A stretch of 64,000 nt of DNA from Lactarius indigo (GCA_025766275.1 JAFKAC010000021.1:310001-374000), one strand, 5' to 3'; shown: positions 34,811-47,800, numbered from the stretch's first letter. Numbers and translations: made by a program. Notes: a model not told the origin generated them from the sequence alone.

Positions 34811-36629
34811 GGTGCCCTCCAAGTGAGCATCCTTTCCTTGGCGTGTGTGGCTTTGTGACATAACTTTTAGGTCATTAGCAATGTCCGCGCTAGCCCAAAT
34901 CTGTCCTACTCAGTTGAGTGTGAAGGAGACCAGAGTCTCGATTCCGCTTTGGGGCGCTTCTTTATCGTCCTTTCCGAACACCTTTTTACAGTTTGTCGCT
35001 TCTATCGTCATTTTTTCGAACACCTCGACATACGAGGGGGGCGAAACCAGAATACCGCTGGTCAAAAAAAAAGGAACCAAGAATACCGCACAGGTGGAGG
35101 GCCCGATCGCGACTCCAATGGTTTGACCGGAGTTCGACTGACTTAGCATTGATCATATCAAGTTCAAGTCGGTCCGTTGGTTTTTGGTGACTCGCACACT
35201 ACCGGATCTAGCACACCCCACGATCGATCGGTTTGGGCAGTAATCCGATGAATGGCGGAGGGAATGGCGATTCGTTTCTCCATTTATACGTCTTATTATA
35301 TTTTGAGGCTGGCGCGAGGGTGCATACACTCAGCAAGGATGGCGCAGCCAGGTATTGCCACCCTACTCACGGCGTTCGCGTCGCATCGCCACACCCGTCT
35401 ACCTTGTGGCATAACCCCCGTCTCCAGCCAAGCAACGGAATCACGTGCCCTCGATTCCCCAGTCTCTCAGGCACAGGATCGCTACACCAAGATCGATTAA
35501 CCGTCCGTGCTGTTGGTTCCTTTGAGCCCACTCCATCCATCGCCCCCGCCATTTCCATGCCACCGCGCTGATACCCCTACTCCTCCCTGAGTCCTTGCCT
35601 GTGAAACCGTGGATTTTTTTTTTTTTTTTCAGTTTTTAGTAAGCAAACTCGCACAACGCGCCCATGTGGCACTCAGCACTCTCTGTGCGCTTTCCGTGCT
35701 TCATTCCGTTGCCCCTCCTTGTCCGTTCTCGGTAGCCCCTACATTCTCAGTGTGTTTCAGTCAGGGTGGGGTGCAAAAACGAGTAGCAGATAGTCTATTA
35801 AATATTTACAGATGTTATACAGATGCTAGTGCACGGTATAGTCAAATTGTGATTGAGGACCACGGGCTTCACAAAGTCAAGGTACTTGGGCTTGGCTTGT
35901 AGATCGTCCAACGGAAGTGCGTGTTCTGAGAAAAGGTCGAGAACTTGTTGAAGATTGGGCAAGGGATTGGGTTGCCTCAGAAATAGGGACGAGATTCTGA
36001 AGTTGGATTTCCCGTTTCTCAACTCTATTCTGGGGAATACCGAGATGCAGACGTGAAGCATGGTATGCGATGAAATTCCACTTTCCTATACCAACGATGA
36101 AAATTCGGTGCACAGGAAAGATTCCGAAAGAAGGCAAAAAGGTCTCCAAGCACAACCCCGTCCCTACCGTGACCTGCTGTCGAGGTACTGATGACCCAGA
36201 GTCTGATTATGACTTAGTGGATACCCTAACTTTAATAAAATTTATGGACCCATGCGGGCCAGGGTCAGGCCAGGGTCGAAAAGTCACGGACAACCCCAAA
36301 TTCAGTCGTCCCCTGATCTTCCTCGGAGGTGGCGAACACTCGTCGAGCCAGAAAATCTGATCTGAACTGAGGCCGGGCCACCAACTCGACATCCATCTTC
36401 CCATCCGCCATCTGACCACATTCGTATCTCCCGTGTAAATTACGTGCGGGCGGGCTTCTTCTACTTCTAAGTACTGTACCTAAGTGATCGCCGCCCACGT
36501 TCAAATTTCCTCGTGCCATGATTTCCGTTTCATCGTTTGCGTGGAGCCTTCCCCTGCCCCTTCCTTTCTTCTTCATTTTCGACCCTCTCTGCCTAGCCGC
36601 GATCAAATCCTATTCTGGGAGAGGGGAGG
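34811..36629. other. Intergenic
   Basis: A 16-T run at 35614-35629 could mark the inverted tail of a retroposed RNA, but no target-site duplication was found. Open frames on - at 35798-36155 show no recognised motif. Nothing else is supported. Confidence 0.4.
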
Positions 36630-36637
36630 TTATATAC
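36630..36637 (+). promoter_or_regulatory. TATA box of DUF6534 copy B
   Basis: ttatatac, 36-43 bp before the start codon at 36673, in a position shared with copies A and C. Confidence 0.6.
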
Positions 36638-36672
36638 CCCTCGGTAGCACGACCTAGCTCGATTACACCAAC

Positions 36673-38748
36673 ATGCCCGGCTCTCCTATCGCTGACATCC
36701 GCAATTCCTTGGGAGTAGCTTTCATCGGGCTGCTTGTCAGTACTACGTGAGTGCTCCCTTGAGCTCTTCGTCAATGGCACTTTCATTGAGCTATTAATCT
36801 CGTAGGCTCTACGGCTTGACAATTGTGCAGACGTGAGTTCGAGGGAAGGCGTTCTCCTTTCTAGCGCTTCGCTTGACAAATTTACTCTTTTCGTAGATGG
36901 ATATACTTCTGGTAGCTAATATTCGTCCCCTGATGCGACAAACTGACCAGTCCCAGGCATTATCGGAAGAAAGACCCAAAGGCACTTATGTTCTTCATCG
37001 CATTCATAACGTGCGTAGTAGTGTTGCTGATGCTCCCAGCTCGTCTAAGTTGCGACGCTTTCATTAGAGTCATGGATACCATAGATACAATTCTAAGTGC
37101 ATATACCGTCTACTGGTGGGAGAGCAACGCGCACACTGTCCTCCATGTGCTCATTATAGTAGGTATCTGGTCCTGAATTTTGGCAACGTCGAAAGTCTGG
37201 ACCATATTTTGTGGTGAGTTAACCCACTTTGGGGCGGTTAGACCGTTTCTGACTATTCTTCAGGTCTATGAGCGTACGTAAACACTGAGGGCGTCTTACC
37301 TCCGCAACCACTCACGCTACGTCTGCCTGATGTACGTAGATCCAGGTCACAATTGGAGTACGTTATGCACCCGGCAATTTATCGTGTACTTACTAATGAT
37401 CACCGTAGGCCATCGTTGGCGCTTCCTTGCAGCTGTACGTCATTCGCACACCATCTCTCACTTGCTATATGTCCTAATGTAATAGCGAAGCTTTTACGCA
37501 AGACGAGTTTACTTAGGTGTGTTTGTTTCGTCGTTTACCACACTTCCAAGCTACAATTTGTTTTTCGCCAGTGACCCAAAGTATTATCTGCCCGATCCTC
37601 ATCGTAAGTTATCGTTGTCATATTTTACTTACCGGAGCACCTCTGAATGTGGTTTCGCAGGCGGTTCTAGTCGCCATTTCTTTCTGTAAGTGCTCTTATT
37701 ATCCCCTATGAAGTACTTCCATAATCTTCTTCCTTATCATCTTTGTAGCCTTCGGAGTGCGTGAGTTGCCCGCTTTCTGTTCACCGTTTTTGGCCGTGAA
37801 TTATTCGCAAACATCGCATGTTAGTGTTAACAGCAAAAGAGTGGGTACTATAGTTCCTCCTTGAGTGTATCAAATAAAATGAATGTATCCTTAGGCTCTC
37901 TCTCAAGCGATTCTCCAGATTTAATACCATACTTGTATGTTTCGACTTTTGCCACATTCGTCCACGCTAACAATTACTAGTGGGGGCCGTGCGTAGGAAT
38001 TAGCGCAATCGCATTGGCAGAACTGTTAATCGCTGCGTCACTGTGCTGGTATCTCTACCGCAAGAGGACCGGGTTCGCAAGGCAAACCTGTCCTTATGAA
38101 GTTTATGCCATAGACCTGGCTGACCTTCATGCACAGAACTGATTCCATGGTCATGACTTTGATGGCTTACAGTATTAATTCGGGTTTGCTGACAAGGTAA
38201 GTCCCTCGTCTACGTTTATCAATGACCACAAACTAAATTAAGCAGTCTCCTTGGTACGGCCGCGATTATCAGCGTAAGAAATTTCGGTCGCGATCTTTCC
38301 CTTTTGAGATTTCTTATTTTATGAATTATAAAGCTCGTAGTCTCGCCCTCCTCTATGATTTGGCTAGCATTCTGTTGGGTGATGGGCGAATGTACGCTTA
38401 CAACGGCCTTAGAACTAGAGGTAGTCAACTGACATTGTCCCATAGGCGGTGTGAACTCTATGCTTGCCCTGTGAGGGGTCCATTCGGTGTGTTATCGCAG
38501 ATCTAACGTCTCACCGTCTCCCCACTTCCAGGCTTAATAGTCGGGACTACATCCGTGAGCGGACATCCCCCTGTAAGGCGTTTAGCCTGACTTCGATCCG
38601 ACATGACCAACGGGGTGAGGCCCACGGGTCCAAATCCAGACAAACTGGTGTCTCTGTCACTGTGCATCATTCGGGCGCATCGGAATATTCACGAAGTATA
38701 TCTGACCCCAATGTAGGGCCTACTTTTGAAGTTCCAAAACCGGTATGA
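36673..38748 (+). CDS. DUF6534-type seven-helix membrane protein (copy B, intact)
   Basis: About 21 short exons join in frame to about 322 residues. They are MPGSPIADIRNSLGVAFIG, LYGLTIVQT, WIYFW, HYRKKDPKALMFFIAFI, VMDTIDTILSAYTVY, RYLVLNFGNVESLDHILW, IQVTIG, AIVGASLQL, FYARRVYL, TQSIICPILI and AVLVAISF. Then follow CVGISAIALAELLIAASLCW, YLYRKRTGFAR, TDSMVMTLMAYSINSGLL, MIWLAFCWVMGE and LNSRDYIRER, then a Ser-rich tail ending FEVPKPV. The start, the spacing of hydrophobic segments and the LNSRE/DYIRER end of the domain are typical of DUF6534. The family is abundant in Agaricomycetes, integral to the membrane and of unknown function. The intron after FAR has a GC donor (gcaaac) and is GC-AG in all three copies. 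The acceptor before FYARR is an aag, not the usual cag or tag. Confidence 0.85.
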
Positions 38749-39626
38749 TACTGTATTTGCACCTGCTCGCGACTCCTGTATTGATACCTATGTTGATTGA
38801 AGGACGCAGGTGTCGTTCCTTCTCAAAGCCCAGTCGTGGTGCAGTTGTGACTCGCGCGAGTGTATTAAGACGATGAAAACTCGAGCGAATGCGTTATCGT
38901 TAACTTGGGCAGCGAGTAACTTGGGTGGATGTAAGGACCTTTCTGTATATGATATGTTTGGGTCACGTGTCTAGAGCTTGTACGTCTCCGTTGAACTGCA
39001 TTCTTGTTGGCACCTCGTCTGCTTCTTCTATGGCATGGGAAATTGCCATTACAATCTCGTTCGAGCCCCGCCTCTTGCAGGACTTACGTTTTTAGCATAT
39101 TTATTTTTCACGTTAGGCATCATACGCCCCCCACTGGTACTCAAGTAGCTACTTTATACGTAAGTTACGTAAGCTACAGTGGTAGTAAAAATATTTTCCT
39201 ATGTTTCACGGAGTCTTATCTAAGGTTTTTTACCCACGGACTTTCCTCAAACCGTGCTATGCGACGTGACTTGTATCATATCCTTCCTCAACCTTATGAT
39301 CTACAGTTCCCGTGCTATGTTTCGCTGTGATCCGAAGTTTCTGAGCTCTGAGCTCACTACCTCTCGCGTTGGTTCCGTTTGAGTCTCCTCGTGCACCGGG
39401 TACTCGGTAATCTCTTGCAGATGCAACACGTATGGAGTTACAAACCAACGGGCAGTTTCTTAATCAAACATACAAGGAGAGCCGACCTGGGCTGCAGGGA
39501 TATAAGTTCGAAGGGTTGACCCCTAGCTCCTCACCAACATCTCTCCCCGCAAGCTCTCTTCTCTTATACAACGCCAACACACTTTCTTTTGATTTTTTTT
39601 TGTTCACCCCACTTCTTTAAACACAC
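38749..39626. promoter_or_regulatory. Intergenic with promoter of the 39627 gene
   Basis: tataag at 39501-39506 and a pyrimidine-rich leader (ctctccccgcaagctctctt, 39541-39560) precede the start codon. The rest shows no gene. 38749-38860 partly matches the sequence after copy C. Confidence 0.5.
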
Positions 39627-40345
39627 ATGGCCATCATCGACTCTTTCAAGGCTAATGCTACCAGCGTGGAGGTACGCCTTTTGGGTATTTCGTTCTCCAT
39701 TGAGGATCGTAAATGTTTGCCATAGTTTTCGTGGCCCGCCGAATTGACTGGTCTTGAACGCATCATGCTTTCGGCCCGCGGCGAACTTCAACGCTTGCTT
39801 AGGTGGGTCTTTTTCTCTTCTTCCTTTATGGTCATAACCGGTCCTAAATTTAAACTATATGACGCAGTGCCTTCTTTTCTCACACCATCAACATTAAAAC
39901 GATTTATGAACATACTTCACCTCATACACACACCGCTTCCCCGGAGGAGCCCATAACCCAGCGTCGCGAAGTCCACCTTCTTTGTGGTGGAAAGATCGCT
40001 TGCATTGCGACAAGCGACGTAACCATCACCGCACCTCTCCCCGAACGACTCTTCCTCGACGAGAAGTTCGCTATCGGCCAGATGTTCCGCAAGATGCAAA
40101 CACCGCCTCAGTTTGCGCTCCTAGACTGTGGTGTCAAGGTCGAAGACGGCAAGGACACCCTTTGGCGGCGGTACACCTTGTCCACCGAGGGCTTTGTGTG
40201 CGACATAACGGAGGTGTTCCCCGACCGTGACATGTTTAAGCTCTGTGAGCAGTGGCTCGACGAGGAGAGCGTGAACGCGCCGAAACCCGAAGCGGAGAAC
40301 AGCGAGCACCGGTATGCTACAAATGCTGTTCTCATCCACGTTTAA
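39627..40345 (+). CDS. Small conserved basidiomycete protein, function unknown
   Basis: Three exons (39627-39671, 39726-39802, 39868-40345) join to 199 residues. They read MAIIDSFKANATSVE, FSWPAELTGLERIMLSARGE, then ITQRREVHLLCGGKIACIAT, LFLDEKFAIGQMFRKMQ, LWRRYTLSTEGFVCDITEVF and PDRDMFKLCEQWL. I recognise the FKANATSV / TWPAELTGLERIMLSARG start as a family common in Agaricomycetes. It has no known activity, no signal peptide and no membrane helix. The frame is intact, codon use is GC-rich at third positions and intron borders are standard. The gene lies between two DUF6534 genes, but nothing suggests that it belongs with them functionally. Confidence 0.8.
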
Positions 40346-40909
40346 TCTCCCCCTCCCAAATCATTTGTATCTCGGACCCAGAACCGGGCTTCCGCTGTTG
40401 ATCCACGTGATTCGACGTGTAACGCTTGTATAATTATAACTTAGCATACTGTATTACCCTTTTCTAATTACCATTTTAATTACCATTTCAATGTTGCAAT
40501 GCGGAAACGCCGGTCTGTCGCGCCGCATCCGAATTAGGCGAACTCACGCATGGCATGTGCGTCGTCGACAGGCGAGACGACAACACAGCGGCAGCGAACT
40601 ATGTGTATGTATAAGAGGCGCTAAAGAACCTTGTAGAAGTCGGAACTGCGCTGACGATTTTGGCTCCGTGGCGCCTGCCGACGTTGAGGATGGGCCATCG
40701 CTGCGATGTAGGAAGAACGAACATCACTTCCACTGAACAGGTATCGATGTGGATGAGCTGATATCAAACATGAGCATAGTTCTCTGACTTTTCTTATCTA
40801 GTTTGTACATGTGACGCGAAACGAATACTAAGTTGCTTCGTCTCTCACCACGATCGTTCACTCCTCGGCGCAATGATGTCGAAAGCTTCGTGGGGTTCCA
40901 CTCTGGATA
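40346..40909. other. Intergenic, nothing recognised
   Basis: A/T-rich sequence with repeated taattaccatttt-like words (40465-40490). No coding motif is seen. Confidence 0.45.
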
Positions 40910-41746
40910 GAAGACTATTGTAGGGTGTTCCGTTCAGCCCACCCGTCGCCCAGTGGGATGTTAGTATGCGTCGAGGTCCTGCGGGTTCTCCGCGAGCTTC
41001 TTGCGCAGCGAGTCAACCGAGCGGTAGGTCACGCCGAGCTCTTTCGTGCCGATGCGTTCCTCATGACCCTTGAATATCCTGCTAAACGACTGCGAGGCAT
41101 CACTGATAGGCGCGAAAAATTGAGAGATAACTAGCAACTCAGAACATACCGCGCAGTCGCCCTCGAGACGCGGGGTCCGGTTCTGCAGCCGCGCCGCGGG
41201 GCGTGAAAGAGGAAGCGTGCCGAGTCGCTACGCATAGTAAACGAGGCTGGCGAATTACCATCGCCGCCAACGGCGACTTTCCCGGTTGTCATATCCAGGC
41301 CCATCCCGGACGTGCCAATTAGCCAGAGGGGAAGACAAATGCAAAAACAACGCATTCGGTCCACAGGGTATCCGCGGACGGGCCGGTGTACAGCAGCAGC
41401 AGCGGGGGACCCTCCTCGCGCAGCTCGGCGTGCAGCGTGCTTTTGAGGCCGAGATGGGTTCTCCTTAGACGGCGTGTGCGCCGCCCGGCTCGGTCGTGAG
41501 CGCGGATATGTCGGTGAATTCGGCAGCGGCGAAGGCCTAGATGATGTGTGGGATTTTGTTAGCCGGACTGGGGGCAACGTGCGGCTCGGATAAAGAGATG
41601 AGACGTACGGGGCGCATCACGATGGCGATCTCCTCGACGGCGCCACTGCCTTTTTGCTTGAGTGACGCCTCAACGATGAAGCTGCCGACGTGGCCCGTGC
41701 CGACGTGGCCCATGCCCATGACTGCGAATTTCTTGAAGCCAGACAT
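40910..41746 (-). pseudogene. NmrA/isoflavone reductase-like NAD(P)-binding protein, decayed
   Basis: On -, the gene begins MSGFKKFAVMGMGHVG and continues GSFIVEASLKQK, EEIAIVMRP. That is the Rossmann start of NmrA-like reductases, which usually reads GAGNIGSFIVEALLKQK. A 15-base duplication (about 41689-41718) has doubled the glycine motif to GHVGTGHVG. After the first intron the next recognisable parts are AEFTD, ELREEG, LLLLYTGPSADTLWT, GLDMTTGKVAVGGDGNSPAS and FTMRSDSARF. Then follow FSRIFKGHEERIGTK, VTYRSVDSLRKKLAENPQD and ATGGL-like ends near 40915. About 80 central residues are missing and several frame changes and stops are present. The intact family reduces small phenolic or related substrates with NADPH; no activity is expected here. 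Confidence 0.75.
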
Positions 41747-42823
41747 GTGTGTGTGTGATAAGTTGGGTGGGTAAGTGTGCTGAGAGGCGAACACCCAAAG
41801 TGGAGTAAGTAGTACTGGTAAGACAGTGTAGAGGGCGCATCGGTAATGCAATTCCAAAACATTCCAACGCGAGAAAGTACAACGTTCCTCCGATCTCTGA
41901 CTGCTATTGTGTAGAGAAGATTCTGCTATACCTGGCCATTGGTTGTGATAGTGCTGTGATGGCCGCGCTCTCGCTAATCATATCCGAACGAAACGGGGAT
42001 ATGGGAGGGGTAAATCAGTCAACGGTTCGCCCGGGATTGCGCAAACCCAGAACGATATCGAAGGTACCATGCATTCGTTAGTGGATGCGCACCAAATATG
42101 CAATCATTCCTCTAATCTTCCATTTGCCCCTTCTGCCCTCAACTGCATCGGAGACTCCCAACGAGCCAGATATGCCTCCGAGGATTTGGGCTGCGGGTGG
42201 GGCCCCTCTGCGGACATCCCCTCCCGCGCACTTGGAGAGGGATGCCTAGCGTTCACTGTGTGCAATATATGATACACTGAAAAGCGCAGTGCAGGGGAGG
42301 AGAGGGACTACGAGAAGACCGTTTTCGTTCATTCGATCGGAAATGCACTTGAGGTAGGATGTCATGTGCTGACGTTATAAGGTTGCATCAGCATTATGTG
42401 ACGCTGCCGGGCCAGAGCCATGGCCACGACGATGCTCGACGATGCCGTGTCCAAAACATTACTTATGTGATCTTTGAAGAAAATTCATTGTGCCCGTCTT
42501 GGTGCCCATGTCTTCATTCTAGTGGTTCTCCAGCTCGCTCGCTCTCGTCTACGTATCTCTCCACCCTTCGTTTCGGCATGTACAGTAGTTCCCGACTATG
42601 GCGGTGCCTTCGCCTCTACTAGGCTAGGACCGGTTTTGTACTAGTCTATTGCCCTGGTAGGTATATAGGTGCGTACTTTCAACAAAAAGTAAAATCCTTT
42701 GGTTGCACCTTACCTCGCCCTGCGGTCCCTCCTTTCTTTCTCCTCCGTCTCTGCCTAGCTACAATCAAACTTACGGGGTGGGGCCTTATATGTCCCCCGA
42801 AAACACAACTTAGCTTGATTGAC
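41747..42823. other. Intergenic; promoter of DUF6534 copy C at its end
   Basis: ttatatg at 42786-42792 lies 32-38 bp before the next start codon. No other feature is recognised. Confidence 0.45.
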
Positions 42824-44852
42824 ATGTCTGGTTCTCCCGTCGTTGACATCCGCAATTCCTTTGGGGCAGCGTTAATAGGGTTGCTTGTCAGTACTACGTA
42901 GGCATTCAGTTGGGCTCTTTCTTTCCCGGCATTTCTCCTGAGCTTCTCAACTTGTAGGCTCTTTGGTTTAACACTCGCACAGACGTGAGTCGGTCCGAAC
43001 GTAGTTTCCATTCTCGTGCTGACTTGGCAAATCTTTATGTTCTTGTAGATGGATATACTTCTGGTAACTTGTCCTCGTCTCCGGATGCGACAAACTGACC
43101 ATTCCCAGGCGTTATCGGAAGAGAGACTCAAAGGCACTCAAGTTCTTCGTCGTATTCATAGCGTGTGTTATGTTGTTCCTGTTCCTACTCGTCCGTGTTG
43201 AAATGTTTTTATTAGAGTCATGGATACCTTCGACACAATTCTAAGCTCTTATGCGATCTACTGGTGAGACGTCGATACGCACACTATCTTCCGTGTACTC
43301 ATTATAGTAGGTACCTGGTCCTAAATTTTGGCAATGTCGAAAACCTGGACTATGTTATGTGGTGAGTCAACTCAATTTAGGAGTGGCCGTGTTGTTTCTG
43401 ATCTATTCCAGGGCTATGAATGTACGTAAACTGTGGAAGCATCTTATTTCCATAACCCTCATGCTACGTCTGCCTAATGTAGATCCAGATCGCGATCGGA
43501 GTAGGTTACATTCAGTAATTTGTTACGCACTTACTAATGATCACTGTAGCCTGAGGCCATCGTCGGCGCTCTCGTGCAGCTGTTCGTCATTTGCACTGTC
43601 TCTAACTTGCTATTCGTCCTAACGTAGCGAAGCTTTTACGCAAGACGGATTTTCTTAGGTCAGTCTTTTTTTTCCTTCGTCGTTTTCACACTTCTAAACC
43701 ACAATTTGGTTTTCCACCAGTGAGCCGAAGTATCGTTTGCCCGATCCTCATCGTAGGTTATCGTTACCGTGGTTGACTTCCCAAAGCACCTCTGAATGTG
43801 GTTTCGCAGGTGGCGTTACTCACTATCTCTTTTTGTAAGTGCTTTCATGATCCCCTGGGAAATACATGCATAACTGTTGTCCTTCTGTCTCTGTAGCCTT
43901 CGGATTGTGTAAGTCTCCCATTTTGCGTCCGTTGATTCGCCCTTGAGTTCTTTTCAAACTTCGCATGCCAGTGTTCGCCGTAAAAGAGTAGGTCTCGTTC
44001 TTCCTTCGGTGTATCAAATCATCTAATTCAAATGAATTGTAACCCGTCGTTAGGTTCGCTCTAAGGCGATTTTCCAGGTTTCACTCCTTACTTGTATGTT
44101 TCGATTTACATCACTGGCATATTCACCCGTGCTGATGCTTAATAGTGGGTTCCGTGCGTGGGAGTGACCACAATCGCGATCACGGACTTGTTGATCGCTG
44201 CGGCGATGTGTTGGTCTCTCTACCGCAGGAGAACCGGTTCTGCAAGGCAAGCTGTCCTTTTGACATGTATGCGTAGACCCAGCTGACATCCATGTACAGA
44301 ACTGATTCCTTGATCATGACCCTGATGGCTTACAGTATCAATTCAGGTGTGCTGACGAGGTGAGTTCCCCGTCTCCGTTGAGCAATGACCTGAAACTAAC
44401 ATAAGCAGTATCCTTTCTCTCGCTGCGATTATCAGCGTAAGAAATTTCGATCGCAATCTTTCCCTTTGAGATTTTCTTATTTTATGATCAGTTCGTAGTT
44501 TCACCCTCTTCTTTGATTTGGCTGGCATTTTTATGGGCGATGGGTAAATGTACGCTTACAATAACCTCAGGAGCAGAGACCGTTAACTGACATTCTCCCA
44601 TAGGCGGCGTAAACTCTCTGCTTGCCACGTGAGGAGTCCGTTTGATGTGTTATCGTGGATCTAACTTCTTACCTCTCCACTTTTAGGCTGAACAGTCGGG
44701 AATTTATCCTTGAGCGGTCAGACGCCAACGACCCGGATCACGCGTTCACTGGCCACCTGTCTACGATCCGATTTGAGCCGGCAGCAAGTGAAGCCTGCGA
44801 GTCTAAATCCGAACAAACTGGTGACACTGGATCTTGCGCGGAGAAAATCTGA
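42824..44852 (+). CDS. DUF6534-type seven-helix membrane protein (copy C, intact)
   Basis: The exon chain is as in copy B: MSGSPVVDIRNSFGAALIG, LFGLTLAQT, WIYFW, RYRKRDSKALKFFVVFI, VMDTFDTILSSYAIY, RYLVLNFGNVENLDYVMW, IQIAIG, AIVGALVQL, FYARRIFL, SRSIVCPILI, VALLTISF and FALRRFSRFHSLL. It continues with CVGVTTIAITDLLIAAAMCW, SLYRRRTGSAR, TDSLIMTLMAYSINSGVL, FVVSPSSLIWLAFLWAMGK, SLLA and LNSREFILER. All joins are in frame. The C-terminal tail diverges and stops early (SCAEKI), compared with the longer Ser-rich tail of copy B whose ending is still visible out of frame downstream (about 44867-44890). The acceptor before AIVGA has shifted 6 bp downstream to cctgag relative to B. The product is a membrane protein of unknown function. 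Confidence 0.85.
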
Positions 44853-47800
44853 CTGCGATGCATACTTTCGAAGTTCCAAAACCGGTATGACACTTGCACC
44901 TGCTTGGGACTCCCAGGCCAATACTTATTTTGGCTGAAAGCATCGTTCCTTCTCAATGCCAAAGTCGAAGGTCGGAATCGTGCGCCTAAGTCCTAGCACG
45001 ATTATGACGCACTCAGGGGAGGGATACTGTACTGGTAGTGTAGCTGCAGTTTTTGAGACCGCTCATTGATGATGTCGTTCGTCATCCATGTTCGGTGTAC
45101 CCGTGATGGGAGTTACTAATACAGTCGTAGTAACAACTCCCTTCACAGAAATACATCGCATTTACCTTTGTACTACAGCCCGGCATTCCCAATCTCTTCT
45201 TGTCCATACTACATCACAGTACTATCATACCCTTGATCATACTTATGTAACAGGCGGTGTTCGTCGTTCCCTGGCTTATACCAAATGTACCAATCATTTC
45301 TCATAGTAGATAGTAGACCAATGTATATACGATGAAACAGTGGTTTTAAAATTCTTATTTCTGAATTGCGTAGACCCCCAAGGCTGCCATACATACTTTC
45401 CGCATGTGGCCGACACTCACTGTCACATTGATAGGCGCTTAGCAACCACGCCATCCCGGGCCGTCCATCCCGCGACTCCGAGTCTCTCCAAGTTCGAGTT
45501 CAAGTTATTGTTCGCCAGCGTTACCCTACCTCAATCGCGCTCAGGTTTCGACTGGCCGTTGCATGGCTCTTGGATAAAATGGTTTCACTCTTACCAGCGT
45601 GCTACTGCCGATCACTCGTGGCGTGGGCATGAGGTACTTCTGCAAGGCTAAAGCTGGTGATTTCCTTTCTTTCCAAGGCCCTGTATGAGGGGAGGATTAC
45701 CGACGGACCGTGAATACTAGTAGGAACAGTATCAACGTTTTCCCGTACCAGTCAACTAGCCAGGGTTGACGGCACCCAAATCTTGTGCCTTATGATGTTC
45801 GTTGGTATGTCCTTGTATCCCGACGTATCCGTCCACCTCCGCCCATTCGTGCGCTTGTGCGTCAGATACGTATAACGTGCAGGCAACTTTCGACGATATT
45901 AGTACAGCGCTCAACCTACCCGTAGAGTGCCATTGTGCTGTCTCCGAAGGCCGAAAGGGCTGAAGGTGTGGAAGTGCCCTGTTTGGCCAGACTCGAGAAA
46001 GATGGCAATCGAAGGCCTGAGGCTCAGCTTCGCGATGCTGAGGTGCGCGCCGAATCGCTCGTAGCCAGTGCTTTGGTTGGCGTCAGTTTCTTCATTGTTC
46101 AAATGGTTCGGCATGTCACTCGCTTCTGTTCGCAGAGGCGACAAGGACAAGTACCCGAAGCAGGAATCTGGTGATAGCCGGAAAATATGTCCTTGAACCA
46201 ATGTGCGGACACTTTTCTTAATTTAATCTTCGAATATGGTGCGTATATAGGGTACTTGTGAACGCTATGACGGTAAGCTTTGGTTCCTGTCATCATGTGT
46301 GGTGGTACACTATATCGGGAGATGATCATAAGTCCTTCCAGCTCACGTCCTTCCTTCCTGGTTTCCTGTTTACTTTCCCAACAACGTTGTGGCTTCACGC
46401 AGCGGCATGGTTTTCGGCGATGCCAAAAAACTCTACGTAGAGGCACTCGCCAGCGTCGAGATGCTCACTAACAGCGCAATATCTGTGCTCTATCTATGAT
46501 TCTCCCGCTTTCCTCAACTGCCTTTGCACCACCTTGGACTCACTAACATTTTTGATACACCATTTACGTGGCAGGACAACACAAGGGACATCATCCACAC
46601 CCACTCAGTGGTACTAGGGCCGATTGTGGAAATGTGCTGTAGGCGATAAGTGGTGGACAGCTATGTGTTTGAGAACCTGGAGTATATCGTGCGTAAAATA
46701 CGCGCAGTCCTTCCGAGTTTAGGTCTCACGACGTGTAACGGTCGCGACGCAAGACATGCTATCACTTTATTTCGAGTGCTTGTGCAATATCTTCACGGTC
46801 GAGAACACTATAATAAGGTGACGAGATACTGTGATCGTAACATACAATCAGTGCGGCCCTGGAAGAGTGACTCTCACGAAGCCGTCATCCAGCTCGGAGA
46901 CGAGCTCCTCACTGGAAGCAGCTCTCTCACTCTTTTGATACCTTAGGGCGTCATATTTGCATTGATTTTACAATCCGACTGTGAGATAGTTGAGATCTCG
47001 GTACTTAGACGGGGATGAGAGTGCAATGTTTCTAACACTGCCACTTCCTGCCGAATGCTTCAATGAACGCGCGTTCATGAGTCCAGGGGCACAAGTCCAA
47101 ACAAACGGGGTGGACGTGACCATTTGAGCTGCGCAGTGCAACCTCATGTTTGTGTATGAGCAACCTTTCGTACTTAGGCTTGCTCGGCCTCCTTTTCAGA
47201 CAATAACGAGCACCGATTACATCCTGCGATGGAGAGTGAAAGTTCCCTAAACCTCCTCATCCAGTGGAGATGATCTAATCGAAGGAATACCGGCCGCGAG
47301 TCAACGATGGACCAGTGACATTACCCTATTTGTCAGGGTGGAATGAAGAACGAAGTTCTCTGCCCTTCGTCGACGAAAAGTCCTCCGGACCATCAGAAAT
47401 ATATGCTCGTTGACTGTAATTGGGGGCTTCGCAGGCATTCCCCGCACCAACGCGACCTGACAATTTCTACATATGAGGTTTCGTGATCGTAACGGTGGCG
47501 AAAAAAGGGGGTGTAGCAGATAGTTACATATTGATCGCCTCGAAATGTGGTACTGGAAAGTTTGAAGGTAACCGCGTTCAGTCACAAATAGAGACTGTCC
47601 GAAAGCCGTAGAAGGGGAAACAGAAAAGAAGACGGAACTGTGGACAAGGGGAGGGTAAGAGGCACGAGTAGAGAGAAAAAAAAAAGTGGATGCCGTGTCC
47701 ACCCCATTTCGATAACTGCCTACCTACCTTGGCTGCTCGGCTTAATAATCGTGACGGTAGAAGTGATGGATTCTCTAGTCGGAAGCCTAGAGAGGTAGCT

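Noticed and set aside
35614..35629. Poly(T) run as the tail of an inverted retroposon
   Set aside because: No target-site duplication and no paralogous empty site could be found, so it is left as a simple run.
46650..46946. 98-codon frame as a small gene
   Set aside because: Begins with ATG and looks protein-like, but has no recognised motif, no paralog in the window and no promoter or intron signals.
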